Assembly: GCA_010015805.1 (NCBI GenBank)
Contig: ML978125.1
Location: forward strand, 1 to 64,000
DNA: 64,000 bases
Direction: 5' to 3'
DNA from: Rhizodiscina lignyota
Taxonomy: Eukaryota; Ascomycota; Dothideomycetes; Aulographales; Rhizodiscinaceae
A program made the translations under genes and the position numbers. The notes beneath the pieces are model-generated. The model searched no databases. It had not been told where the DNA came from and worked only from the letters and a program-made list of their open reading frames with translations. Of the stretch, positions 45,950 to 57,057 are shown in pieces; the first letter of the stretch is position 1, and every line of letters starts with the position of its first letter.

Positions 45950-46579
45950 TCACGCGGAGACATGTACTTTGGCCCTCTCGGCATATTTATGATCAACCGT
46001 CATTGCTGTTTGTAATTCGCACCCCCCAGCAGCCTTCAAGATGTCTGGCATTGGCGTCACCGTGAAAGAACCTTCTTGAACAGGATGAATGAACGCGCCA
46101 TCCAGGGGATCACAGGTGGAATATGCTGGGAGATTGGTATTATGTCTCGAAACATCCGTATCTCGAGCGTTAGCATCTTTCGCTTTCGAGGAGGGTCCGT
46201 TTGTCAATGTTCCAGTCTCATGTTCTATTAGTTCTCAGCTGTGTTTTGTTTGTTGCATGTTCGCAATCTCGAAAGCTCACATACCGCTGAGATTGGATGC
46301 GGCGCTTAGCTCACTCGCCGAACAGGTGATCGAGCATTGCATCCGACGTAATTGCAGATACGCTACAACAAGCGCAGCTATGCCGATGATTGCTGCAGCG
46401 GTTCCGAGTACAACTGTTTCCATTTGACTGGCGTCGAAGCCTTGCGATGAACCGGGCGCACCGTTGGTGTTGCTGGGCATCACTGAGTATGTGACACAGT
46501 TTTGCTTAGATGTTGAGGATGGACTTGAGCAAGGAAGAAGCGTGTCATTCACACTTCGAAGGCCGTATATAGGAGACAT
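45950..46579 (-). CDS. Single-pass membrane protein, unknown
   Basis: Two exons, 46,579-46,285 and 46,224-45,950, give 189 aa with a 60-nt intron (GTATGT ... AATAG). Residues 1-52 are polar. A hydrophobic helix near 54-76 (ETVVLGTAAAIIGIAALVVAYL) is followed by QLRRMQC, the positive-inside mark of a cytosolic C-terminal tail. The second exon is hydrophilic (GTLTNGPSSKAKDANARDTDV; SFTVTPMPDILKAAGG). There is no recognised domain. The intact frame across the intron and the sensible topology support a real gene. It shares its upstream region with the C2H2 factor at 47,675. Confidence 0.6.
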
Positions 46580-46729
46580 GGTGTCGAATCGTGCGACGTG
46601 GGATCTGGCAAGAAAGAATCAAGATGCGGTGGGTTGCGAAGAAGTGGAAAAATGACGAACATTGACCTTACCTAAAGGAATCCGACAGTTATAGCTAGCG
46701 GATGCTTGAGGAACAGGCGACGAAAGTCA

Positions 46730-47421
46730 TGGCTATGAGTACTGCGGTTGTCATCATTGATCCTGAGTATTTGGCCACCATTTTTGGCTATGAATACGTC
46801 TGGTTCGTTACGATTTGATAGAAGTGGCTGAGACATAAAAGGTGAAAGTAATGGTTGAATCCTTGGCATGTAATTATGTAGTTGTGAGATCTGGAGTAGT
46901 GGCTACGAAATGAACAGCATGGCTATGAAAGCTAAGCAATCGACTCACGAAATCTTCGAGGCCATCCGAGAGGCGAATATCGGTCGTAGCAAGACTTCCC
47001 CGTTTGTGATGGATTCAAGCCGAATACAAGAGAACACTCAGGAGAGATGCATGAGAGTAATTGTAAAACTTGATGAAATGTCGGCGTCGGACGAAGTTTT
47101 AGAGGGAGACCTCGTGAAGCGTCAACTCGGCGTTGCGCACGTGCGGAGAGCAATCTTGGCTATGAACCGGCTGTGAAAGAAGGCCAGGCTTTACTGTATT
47201 CCCGAGTAATCGTTCATAAGTTTGGAACAACTTCGACCGATACGTACCATGACGGTCCTCCTTATGTCAGAATGCCTGATCCTTCTTGAAAGTCCGGTTC
47301 AGCCTCGATTATTAACACCGTGGGGCTTAGATCGACATGCATGCATTGGCCGACACCCCGCGATCGACGACTGTGGCCGAGTCCGAAGGGTTTTGGCTAT
47401 GACAGAGCAAGCTGGCTATGA
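46730..47421 (+). repeat. Cluster of TGGCTATGA nonamers
   Basis: Perfect TGGCTATGA copies start at 46,730, 46,785, 46,920, 47,157, 47,394 and 47,413, and a one-mismatch copy (TGGCTACGA) starts at 46,900. All are on the plus strand. They lie in the divergent intergenic region between the membrane protein gene (-) and the C2H2 factor (+). They have no regular period and are not part of one longer tandem repeat. Confidence 0.7.
46910..47176 (+). CDS. Possible small protein (doubtful)
   Basis: An ATG-initiated frame of 88 codons (MNSMAMKAKQSTHEIFEAIR ...; SRIQENTQERCMRVIVKLDE) with a balanced, helix-like composition. There is no family, no intron and no support beyond length and composition. It overlaps the TGGCTATGA cluster, two copies of which fall at its start and end. 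Confidence 0.25.
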   Translation: MNSMAMKAKQSTHEIFEAIREANIGRSKTSPFVMDSSRIQENTQERCMRVIVKLDEMSASDEVLEGDLVKRQLGVAHVRRAILAMNRL

Positions 47422-47674
47422 AGAGTAGTTATAAGGGTTGATAGATATAAGCCTTAGAGTACTCTCATCGCGATACATGAATCAGCTGCATGAATCAGCC
47501 ATCGGCCCAGACCTCGTTCGCAGCGTTTACCGAAATTAGAAACGTCACGGCAGCTGAAAGTGTACGGATCTCTCTCATCATGGAACATCAATTTCGTTGA
47601 AAAGCTAGAAAATCTGACATCAGGGCAGGACTTAGTTTACCCATAGCAGCGAGCGCACCGAGTTTTGGTATTCG

Positions 47675-48945
47675 ATGGACATCGGCGCGTGGTCTTCCAA
47701 TCAATCGGTTGCACCATCTCCACTGACGAGGCCGTCCGATGTTGCTTCGGGTTGTTCGCAACAGGTTGTATCCACGAGCGACAAAGATTCATCAAAGCGG
47801 TTTCAATGCGATCTCTGTCCTAACAGTTTCACAAGGAAGGAGAACTTGGTCGGCCATGTTCGAGCTGCTCACAGTAATGAGAGACCATTTGCCTGCAAGG
47901 AATGTGGAAAGCGCTTCGTGCGCAAAAACGACCGCGACCGACACGAGAAGCAGCACTCAGCCCCTAAACAGTTCAGATGTGGCGGAAGGCAGCCTAGCGG
48001 TCAATCATTGGGTTGCGGGAGGGCATTCCATCGGTTGGACGCGCTCAAATCACACCTTCGGTCAAAATTGGGCAAAGACTGCGCCAAATCGCTCACTCGG
48101 ATTGACAAGGAAGAGACGGAGAGCCCATCAACTGCTCCCGAGGAGACACAGTCATTAAACATTCAAGACACTAAAGAGACTGTGCCCAATCCCCACGACG
48201 AGGAGTCGAGGTTTGCGGAAGTTGGAGAAGTATCGTACGCGCGCCGAGAAGCCCACTATAAACTAGACAGAGACGCGCTACGGAGAGAAAATAAACGACT
48301 GAAAGCGAACTCATTCGACTGTGAGGAATTCTACCTCGAATTACAGAGTAGACGACGAAGAAACGCCCTACCAGAACTTAAATGGCTCGAGATACCAAGA
48401 ATTCGACCGAAATGCATCCCGCTGCTGCTCATCCAAAGAGTAATCACTTTGGAAAAGGAGCTTATACATAGAGGTATGTAGTATTGTGAGGAATCGAGAG
48501 CAGAACTTCAAAATGAGGTACAATTTGTTGATTGTTGACAGGAATCGATGTCGAAAAGGAATTGTCGTCTTGGAATGTCCGCTGTGAAAAAATACCGATC
48601 CAAGCGACGATTGGGGGCCACGTCAGCTCCCCTCCTCCGAGTCCCTCAAATGTAGGTGCTGATTACGGCGTTCAGCCTTTGGCGAACGAGCACCACCAGA
48701 AAGGGAACACCGAGCTGTCTTCGTCTCGCTTTTGCCGGGACGGTGGATCTGGGAATTCCTGTATACTGAGACCGCTAAAGAGGCCTCGGAATGAGAGCAG
48801 TGACATTAAGAGCAGAAACAGCGCTCCTCGACCTACTCACTCTCCACGAGACCGGCACCATCAGATTCCTTCTTACGCCTTAACCCCTTCCGATGTCTTT
48901 CTCTCTCTGAGCGCCGAAGTTTTGAATCAGCTTCCGGTTCTCTGA
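47675..48945 (+). CDS. C2H2 zinc-finger transcription factor
   Basis: Two exons, 47,675-48,473 and 48,542-48,945, give 400 aa; the 68-nt intron (GTATGT ... TTGACAG) joins LIHRG to IDVEKEL. Two canonical C2H2 fingers lie near residues 44-66 (CDLCPNSFTRKENLVGHVRAAH) and 72-93 (CKECGKRFVRKNDRDRHEKQH), followed by a longer, irregular third finger ending in LKSHLRSKLGKDC, a pattern seen in several fungal regulators. The rest is basic and Ser/Pro-rich with a possible nuclear signal (LKRPRNE). It should be a nuclear DNA-binding regulator; targets are unknown. It lies downstream of the TGGCTATGA cluster, which may be its own regulatory region. Confidence 0.8.
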
Positions 48946-49283
48946 CCTATACTCCATCTGCTTGGCAGACCCAACGCTTCTTGGATTATCTAGCTTCACA
49001 TGAATCCTTAAACGTGCTCATCTTGGGCGGTGCATCGATGCTTGGAGCGTCACATTTCTTGTGGACCAACGCAGACCTGACACAGCACGAACGAGCAAGA
49101 AGGCTTCAACATAGAATCCTTGCAGATAATCGATCAAAGAGAGTACTCTATTCTTTCGATATGGTGAGGACTCCCGTGAAATACGACTCTGCCAGACAAA
49201 TATATTGGAATTGGAGGCTGGATTATAATCTAACAACCCTTCTGCAAATGTCGTCGTTTGTCCAGCATTGCAAACATCTCCTC
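48946..49283. other. Convergent intergenic region
   Basis: About 340 bases between the C2H2 gene (+) and the MFS gene (-). A plus-strand frame continues across it into antisense of the MFS gene and is not supported. Confidence 0.45.
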
Positions 49284-51013
49284 TTAATCAGCGCTTTCAA
49301 TGTGATCGTCTTTTGCATCACGCTTTGCTTCATCGTCTGCAATGCTCTCCATCTCGAGCTTTGCCTCACTTGCTCGAAGCTCGGCATTCTCAGTCTCGTC
49401 AATCGCGTTGATATCGTTTGGCTTTCCAAGTTTCTCCCGGATCTCCTTTCCTTTCCACATCAAAACAGCGATCGGAATGAACGCGAGGAAGCTTCCCATC
49501 AATGCAAAAAAGAGGAAGGTGAACTGATACCCGATTTTCTCGGCCATTGGAATCGCGTAAAAGGCGAATGTCATTCCAATCTCCTGGCGGCAGAAATTGA
49601 ACAGCTGCGACACATCCGAGCCTTCAGGGCGGTACGAGTCGATTGAATATGTATAACACCTACGGCAGTCAGTGTCACAAGTCTACAACAACATTACGAT
49701 GGAAATACTTACGTAGTGGTGATAATCTGAATGCCGAAGCATGCGAGCCCCATACCGAATAGTGGGCCGAACCAATGAGTATGATACTGGAGCGTGAAGC
49801 CATATATCAAAAGGCCAATTGGCAACAAGATCTCGCCAGTCCAGATAGCCTGTAAACGAACCTCGGGCTCTGGATCTCTACCGAGCCTCTTGCGCTCTCG
49901 CTTTACGATGTAGTCGACAACAAGGCCACCTGCGAGTTCGCCGAGAGTACCGCCGATAGTGAGGGCGCCTCCATACGCAAGCCCAATGTCGAGCGTGTTC
50001 CAACGGAAGAACTGGGTGAAGATGTGTGCAACTGTCACAGCGGGCAAGATACTTGCGAAGCCATACTGGGCAGCATAGTAAAGGGCTGGAAATAGCGCAC
50101 TTGGATACCTAGCCATCCGGAGCGGTGGAAGAATGAAATGCTTCGCTCGGAGATGCAGCTTCGGCGATGGCTTGCCCCAGAACTTGAGGCGCTGGAGATA
50201 CGTTGTCTTCGACAACGGAATGTGCTCTGCAAGTTGATTTGACGAATTCTCACGCACGTAGAGCGTCTCTGGGAGGCAGAAGAATGTGATGAGGAACATG
50301 ACACCATCGAGAATTGCGGCAAATTTGAACGTCCATCTCCAGCCAAGGTACTGTCCAACGAGGCCACCAACGATGGGTGCCAGATGGCTTCCGTTAGTCA
50401 TCATGACGGTATAGAATCCCATGGCACGGCCACGCTGGTGGAAGAAGAAGAGGTCAACAACGCTGGCGGCACCAAGGGCGAAAGCCGCAGTAATAAAGCC
50501 ATTGAAGACACGTGCGACAATAAGTTGGCCAAAATTCCGTGTGTACGCACAGCCGATGGCTGAGACAAAGCCGACGAGAGTGGAGGCCAGGTATACCGGA
50601 CGTCGTCCGTAGACGTTTGCAAGAGGAATCCAGAGAAATGGCGCAATGCCGTTGATGGCAATGACGACGGTTCTGCTCGCAGCGGTCAGTAGCAATCGAT
50701 GTGATGGCCAAGATACTTACGTCTGATAGCCTGCCTGCACTGTTGTGATTCCAAACTCCTTTGCGAGCGGAACGTATGCGGGATTGATGATGGCAGTATT
50801 CAGACCACCCAATGCAGCGAGCAGAGCAACCTGTGTCAGAACAACGATTTTCAAGGCCATTGGCCAATTAAGAGGATCCGCAGGATCGTTTGAAGGGACA
50901 GGACTGAGATGCTGGCGTGATGACGCCACGGCTCCTGCATTCTCGACATCTCGAGCCTGCGTCGTGTGCTCGAGCTCTGACGCAGGTCCGCCTTTGTTCG
51001 TCTTGTCTGCCAT
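49284..51013 (-). CDS. MFS transporter, DHA1-like drug:H+ antiporter family
   Basis: Three exons, 51,013-50,721, 50,672-49,713 and 49,659-49,284, give 542 aa; the introns are 48 and 53 nt with GTAAGT donors. The N-terminal tail ends in DPADPLNWPMALK, the mark of fungal DHA1-type transporters, before TM1. PLANVYGRRPVYL (loop 2-3), ARVFNGFITAAFALGAA, GWRWTFKFAAILDGVMFLITFFCLPETLY (TM6 end), a long central cytosolic loop, VDYIVKRERKRLGRDPEPEVRL, and a final TM pair ending in an acidic tail follow. It is expected in the plasma membrane, exporting small molecules against protons. The substrate is unknown. Confidence 0.86.
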
Positions 51014-53113
51014 TTTGAAGGCACTTCTTTCTGAATGGACATGATGAGAATTGTGGGAAAACGGCGATATTTGAACGGAGATCTGCCCGGCGATATTCGA
51101 GATGGCTCCACTTAGATTGTAAAATTTGAGGACACAGCTTAGAAACCTATTCGCCGTGACGCTTCACGCCGGATATTCCGAACATTGTAATCATCCCCAC
51201 TAAAGCGATTACCTTTCTTGGTCATGCATTTTCTCGCGCAATTGGCGGGATTTCTCGGGGAAGACACCGGCTCCATGCTTCCGGACGAATATCAAAAGCT
51301 TGGCAATTGCTTCAATTGCTTATCCTGACTCGAGAGCGGTTAAAATATTTGTTATTTCCCCGATATCGAGCTCTGGAAAGCTTTCCTTTATTGAGGAAAT
51401 GCAGACTTGTAAATGCACAGCACACTCTGACTCGGCGTCTATCGCTGTGCGGTATCGGTATGTCGTGACGGGAACTGAGGTAGAAGGTCATCACAACGCG
51501 GTCGCGCTTGATTTGTTCGTTTGGGAGCCACTACAACGTCTTTCATGTAGTCACCCGTGATAATCTCAAGCGAGTCGCTCCAAAAGTCATGCAATATCTG
51601 TACTTTGACTATCGTGCAGACCGAATATGCAGGTGATTTGATCTGACGTACGGTGGACGTGGCTTCAGTGTTTTAGGGAAGCGCAGGAGGTTCGTAATGG
51701 CCGTTAAAGACGCTGTTGAGTGGTTCGCCTGAATCATGCTGGAGATACAAATGGGGACGTTATGATATTTCCATCAGTGCCGGCGTTTTACACGTTTCTA
51801 GAGACATTCAAGCAAAATAGATGGCATCGAGAGCGTGAGAATAATGCATGATATGCTCAGAAACGAAAGGATGCATTTCAAGAGATGGAACTGCCCTTTA
51901 ATATGGCGTAAGAGAAAAGATTTATTGCTCCATGGAGAGGAATGCTCATGATTTCTCGTATGCCGGCTCTTTCGGAGGACTTGCATGCAGCATTTTCGAA
52001 CAATTTGTATGATTACTCTGACAAACGAATGGCATTGCAAAGCTTGGCTGAGAAACGGATATTTGAATGCTGACTCGCGTTCCTGCAGGACTATGAAAAG
52101 ACATACGTAAATAATAAGATCCATGTCCAGGTTTCTCTTGCCGTGCACGCATTCTACGTCGTACTGTTACGCCGAAGTCATCCGTGTCCGGCTGCCAATA
52201 GACGCCCCTCCCGTGGGCCAAGCTGCGTATTCCATGACTGCATGGCAGCCAATTTTCGGATTGCCTAAATGGAGACCGATCTTGCCAAGGAGCTATCATG
52301 CCTGAGATGTGTTGTCTTTCTTGTGTGCCACAGGTTTATTCTGGTGTGACGGATCGTAGGGCGATCAGAATGGGCTTAGTAGGAGATCTCGACCTGCCAC
52401 CCGGATTCCTGTCTCATTTGCAACAGCTTCTTAGCCTTTAATTCTCAAACGAATATACTTAGTTTTTCGATAGTTGTCGCGAGCCACTCAGGCCGAATAT
52501 CGAGGGCGGATCGAATGTTTACTGCTGCCAAGTTCTCATCACGATACAGCAGTTCTCATCCATCTTACCGCCATTACGCACTTATTCCAAATGAGTTGTC
52601 TTCCAATTGTCTACGGATCTACCCCCGTGATGTGAAGAGTTGAATGGAATGTGTAGGATGGGTATGTGTCTTCGTTTGAGCGTAGTCTTCGATCGTTGTT
52701 TCGAAAGCGTATTGGACAGGCGACTGCATAAAGAATTTCACTGGGGAATGAAAATTTAGCACTGCGCATATCGAAGTCAAAACTTGACGTTAAAGGAGAT
52801 TATTGATACGTCCAAAGAGCTGTCGGAGGGGAAGAGGCATTGCCACAATTTATAAACGTAAAAGATGTTGTGCAAGAGAAAGCGCAACGAAAGTTGGAGG
52901 CCTTCAAAGGGGCTGGAAATGACGCGTACCCCGCCGAGCGCAACGCGTCGGGTATCCCTGGTATCGCGGAGACCTTCATGGTGACCCTGTTTCTGGTTTC
53001 AGCACTTGTACTCCGGACACTATACCTTCATATCCATTTCTCAAGAAGTAGTGGGAGTTTCTTGGAACTTTCAACTTTGTCCGTCCAATCCTGAATTCAA
53101 GACCCAATCCGAC
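51014..53113. other. 2.1-kb intergenic region, no gene seen
   Basis: A moderately AT-rich stretch between two divergent genes. No frame over 120 codons and no domain text was found on either strand. No RIP signature like that of the left flank is present. Confidence 0.5.
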
Positions 53114-53718
53114 ATGAGCAGTTTCTCTCAATACGACACCGACGAAGAACGCCTTCCAGAAAGCCTGGAACGGGTCGGCTATGATGCAGATACTGAGAGA
53201 TATACATATCGCGATACGAATGATGGGAGCCTTTGGCAAGGCCCTGAAGGAGCAAGATATGGTCGGTTAGAGAGAAGTCTGTTCCCGTCACGGTGCAATG
53301 AAATATGATCACTGACGTGCAACAACCAGTCAGTGGAGCCATAGATGTGAATACTCCTGAATATCACAGCTCAGATCAAGTTCGTCCGTCCTTTTCGATC
53401 TTCCAAATCCCTTCTCACGCAGACCAGACAATCGAACGAGGAAGTCGGCAGTCATGGCGATACATGATGCCTTTCTTGCTCCTCATCTTTCTCTTCCTCT
53501 TGGGCGTCTGGAAGGTCATCGGACCTTCTTCTTCAAAGCCATCAGCGATACAATGTGGAGAGGCGGAGCGCGCATACGAGGTGCGAGCCGGTGATACTTG
53601 CTGGGCTCTGTCGGAGAAGTATGACTTCAAATTGGATGATTTGAAGAAATCAAATCCGAAGATGGACTGCGACTCTCTCCTGGCAGGAGAGCAGATATGC
53701 CTACCACCAACAGTATAA
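53114..53718 (+). CDS. Type II membrane protein with C-terminal LysM domain
   Basis: Two exons, 53,114-53,261 and 53,330-53,718, give 178 aa. The 68-nt intron (GTCGGT ... AACCAG) was chosen because it brings both frames together. The N-terminus MSSFSQYDTDEERLPESLER ... RVGYDADTERYTYRD matches a conserved fungal opening. A single hydrophobic helix lies near 95-114 (MMPFLLLIFLFLLGVWKVIG), and one LysM domain spans about 131-175 (AYEVRAGDTCWALSEKY ... LAGEQICLPP) with four Cys in or near it. LysM domains bind GlcNAc polymers. Without a cleavable signal peptide the domain should face the ER lumen or cell exterior. This differs from secreted LysM effectors; many non-pathogens carry this protein too. 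Confidence 0.78.
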
Positions 53719-53970
53719 TGAATTTGATCAACTTCGAGTATTCTCAATATTCTGCGGACCGGATTCCTCGGATGCTGATGAGAACACCTTGCTGGGGGCC
53801 ACCAGCCAAACCTCAGGCTCAACTTTGGAAGTGATCAGCTTTTCAGGCATGGCAACAGATGCACAGAGCATGGCATCCCTGGCTTTATACCAAGCATTGA
53901 ATGGTATGATAGCTAGGAGAGTATTGGCGTGCGGCGCTCGTCCAGAGGGGTCTTCACAGCTTTTGAGATG

Positions 53971-54294
53971 CTATTCTGCGGAATAGCGCAAAGGTTTGCT
54001 TTCAACGGGTCTAGAAATTCGCCTAGCATCGCCATATATGCTGCTCCATCCTCTTTGTTTGAACTGACCTACAATGTTGAGTTGCATTGTAGCCTCGTCG
54101 GTCCCATGCACTGGGCAAAGTCCCACGTGTCTCAGGCCATGTGATTCGCGCATTTTCTTGACCGGCATGCTCCCCAGATTCTCGTGAGAGAATCGTTCAA
54201 ATGTCCAACTATTTCCCTGGATTAAATCTTCTTTACTACGGTACATCCACGCACTCACCTTCTCAAGCATTTCCATTTTGTCCTGGTTCGTCAT
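53971..54294 (-). CDS. Doubtful open frame overlapping the HET upstream region
   Basis: A minus-strand frame open for 155 codons, with a plausible internal ATG near 54,294 (MTNQDKMEMLEKVSAWMYRS ...) giving about 107 aa. The composition is protein-like but no family is recognised and the upstream part is antisense to the HET gene start. It may be a chance frame. Confidence 0.25.
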   Translation of the reverse strand: MTNQDKMEMLEKVSAWMYRSKEDLIQGNSWTFERFSHENLGSMPVKKMRESHGLRHVGLCPVHGTDEATMQLNIVGQFKQRGWSSIYGDARRISRPVESKPLRYSAE

Positions 54295-54348
54295 TATCCG
54301 ACCTTTGAGCATTAGAGTCCGAGAGGCTGGCCGCTGTTCATCTTCGAT

Positions 54349-56418
54349 ATGCCCCCCGAGCTTCCAACGTACCGCTACCGACCTCTCGAAAGCGATTCTA
54401 CGGTTCGGATACTGGCTCTTCATCGTGCAACGGACCATTCTGCGTCGTTAAACTGCAACATCATTCACCGGGACCTTGAGACCGAATGCTTCCCGCACGA
54501 CTTATATGAAGCAGTTTCGTACGCGTGGGAAGGCCAACAGCCTTGTCTGCCACTTGTATGTGACGGTACGGCGACACTGCACATCACACCAAATGTGGAT
54601 TCTTTTCTCCGTGTTCTGCGCAGGACACATGCGACGCGATATCTCTGGGTCGACGCAGTCTGCCTCAATCAAACTGATGGCTATGAGAAAGGCAAGCAAG
54701 TCTCACGAATGAGAGAGATATTTCGCCATGCACGAAAGGCGCATATCTGGCTCGGAGAAGAGGCCGGTGGTGAGGCCGATCTCTTTACGTCGCTCGAGCG
54801 CCTTGCACGTCTACCTTTGGATGCTTTGGATCTGTATCTGATCGGTAGTGAGGACTCCATAGACAGCGATGATGAAGAGGAAGAAATAGAGACTCTTTGC
54901 AAGACTCAGGTACAAGTTTTGGATACCTTATTACGGAGACCGTGGTTTACCAGGCGTTGGATTCTGCAAGAGGTCACCCTGAGCAGGTACAATGTGGTGC
55001 GCTGCGGAATGCTCACGATCCGCTGGACTGTTTTCAAGGATGCACTTTCTTGTCTTACACTTGACGAGAATTTGAACGGCATGACAACGATTCAAACCTC
55101 ACTGTCTATTTGTACCCTCTCGGATCGAGCTGATCGGTTCAAGCTTTTAAGGAAATCTCGTGTACGGAAAGAGAGGCACACGCAAATGGGCGGCGATAAA
55201 TGGAGATTATCATGGCGTGGCAAGGCCGGAAATGAGGAGTCACTTCACCTCCTGGATCTACTTGTGGAATTTCGCAATTCCAATTGCTCGGATGAACGAG
55301 ACCGCGTGCTGGCTTTGGTGGGCTTAGCTGTTGATGGATCAGACTTTGATCTTATTGCTGGCTACAACGTAACACTCCTGGAGTTCTGGATAATGTGTGC
55401 GGGACAACAGTTCACGAAACAACACAATGTTTATGGTCTACATCAGTTGCTCAGTTTAGCAAGCAGCTTTCGGTCGGCTGAAGATGAAGAGACATTGCCG
55501 TCCTGGGTGCCTAATTGGGCATCTACCCCTACATATGCCCTTCCACAATACAGTCAAGGTCTTCTTGGGGGTGTCTCTCCAAAATCTAGATCCATGGCCA
55601 CACCGCTGGGTCGATCACTGCATTGTCAAACTCAATTTGGGTATTGTGGTAAAATCTTGTGGACATCGACAATTACACCCAATTCCGCATCTTTACGAGA
55701 CGTATACTCCCATCTCCTGTCCTCTATGATAGAAGGAGCAGCCACGTTACTGTGGCATGAAGATCTTATTACTGGTTCCTTTCAACCAGTGCCACTATAT
55801 CTGCAACACGTTCTGCAACGCCCGGGATTTACCCACAACTTTATTGGCTCACTGGACATCCACGATAAACGCTACCGTAATGTCTTGGCCGAATGCCTTA
55901 TCAAATCATTGCTTGCAACTCTTGGGGCGATGTGTAATAAGTCTTTCTCAGATCTCAAGGATCTAGCCGAACATCCATGGATCACAACAACGAAGGTTGA
56001 AGGCAGTGAAATGCTCCAAATCCATTCGACAGTTGAAGAGCTTATTGCCGATTTATTTCTGCAAAAGTACAGAAACCGAAAGTTATGCTTAGCACGTGAA
56101 CGACATGAATATTCACGAGGTCATCCACCACAATTTTTTCGTGATTGCATTGTCATTTCAATCCCTACATTCCGATTGAACTCTCCAGTCTCTCCCGAGA
56201 TAGACGAGTTTGAAGCCCTTCACTTTGGAATAGCGCCACCGCGAACGATCGCTGAAGACCAAGTATTCCAGATTGGTCGTGATTTAGTCGAAGCTACACC
56301 AATGGGTATCATGAGAAGTGTCACGCCGGTGAATCCAGGCGGACAAGAAATTCCAGCCTTCAATTCATCGGAAACTGTTGGTTTGAAATTGAGTATAATG
56401 AATCGAGTCAGCCCTTAG
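54349..56418 (+). CDS. HET (heterokaryon incompatibility) domain protein
   Basis: A single exon of 689 aa from an ATG at 54,349. The HET domain (PF06985) occupies about residues 50-200: YEAVSYAWEG, then LRRTHATRYLWVDAVCLNQ, QVSRMREIFRHARKAHIWLGE, and later RRPWFTRRWILQEV. A conserved DERDRVLALVGLA follows, then a long C-terminal region with WVPNW. Such proteins can trigger vegetative incompatibility or act in innate-type responses; most are of unknown specificity. No NACHT, WD40 or amyloid-type partner is visible. Position and solitary exon are typical of the large fungal HET families. Confidence 0.87.
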   Translation: MPPELPTYRYRPLESDSTVRILALHRATDHSASLNCNIIHRDLETECFPHDLYEAVSYAWEGQQPCLPLVCDGTATLHITPNVDSFLRVLRRTHATRYLWVDAVCLNQTDGYEKGKQVSRMREIFRHARKAHIWLGEEAGGEADLFTSLERLARLPLDALDLYLIGSEDSIDSDDEEEEIETLCKTQVQVLDTLLRRPWFTRRWILQEVTLSRYNVVRCGMLTIRWTVFKDALSCLTLDENLNGMTTIQTSLSICTLSDRADRFKLLRKSRVRKERHTQMGGDKWRLSWRGKAGNEESLHLLDLLVEFRNSNCSDERDRVLALVGLAVDGSDFDLIAGYNVTLLEFWIMCAGQQFTKQHNVYGLHQLLSLASSFRSAEDEETLPSWVPNWASTPTYALPQYSQGLLGGVSPKSRSMATPLGRSLHCQTQFGYCGKILWTSTITPNSASLRDVYSHLLSSMIEGAATLLWHEDLITGSFQPVPLYLQHVLQRPGFTHNFIGSLDIHDKRYRNVLAECLIKSLLATLGAMCNKSFSDLKDLAEHPWITTTKVEGSEMLQIHSTVEELIADLFLQKYRNRKLCLARERHEYSRGHPPQFFRDCIVISIPTFRLNSPVSPEIDEFEALHFGIAPPRTIAEDQVFQIGRDLVEATPMGIMRSVTPVNPGGQEIPAFNSSETVGLKLSIMNRVSP

Positions 56419-57057
56419 ATTTAGAATCATTGCTCATTGTGTAAGATGGTTTCCGATTTTGACGGAGAAAATCTACCGATAGACTCCCAGAGTCAGCGAA
56501 AAACGTTTGATAACGGTGAATTCCCACAATAAATAATTGTTCTGAGTACTGAATTCGAGTACATATACACGAGAAATCCAAGAGAACAGCACTTAGTCGT
56601 AATATTACTCAAGCACGAGTACCGCTTTTCCAGAGCAGGCCGCTGTAGCAGTGACCTGCAAGAGATCAATCATCAGACCCTGGTCAATGCTTGTGCATAA
56701 CTTAACGACTGCCATTATATACAGTTCGGATTCATGATATCCCAAAAGTAGATTGTAGTTACGTCTAGGCCTTATGCTCTAGAGTAGTTAGGCTGCATGC
56801 ATCTCTTCTCTTCGATTTAAGTTTTGAAAGTGTCAGTTTCAAGGATGAGAGTCTCACCATCAGTTGAGAAATTATAACAATTGTAGATGTCTCAGAAGTG
56901 CGCGAATTTATTTTTGAAGGCATGCGGAATGAAAAGAGCTTGTCCATTCGTTTGTCTTCGCGCTATCATGACTACCAAACCAGAAGCGCTACCCACCCAA
57001 CTGAACTTCTGAAGGAGTACAACCGCCAGCAATAATATCACAACGCAGATGCCAATG
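56419..57057. other. Convergent intergenic region
   Basis: About 640 AT-rich bases between the HET gene and the deacetylase-like gene. No gene is supported. Confidence 0.45.

Noticed and set aside
48981-49646. 221-codon plus-strand frame after the C2H2 gene
   Set aside because: Most of it is antisense to the last exon of the MFS transporter, which has the coherent minus-strand protein.
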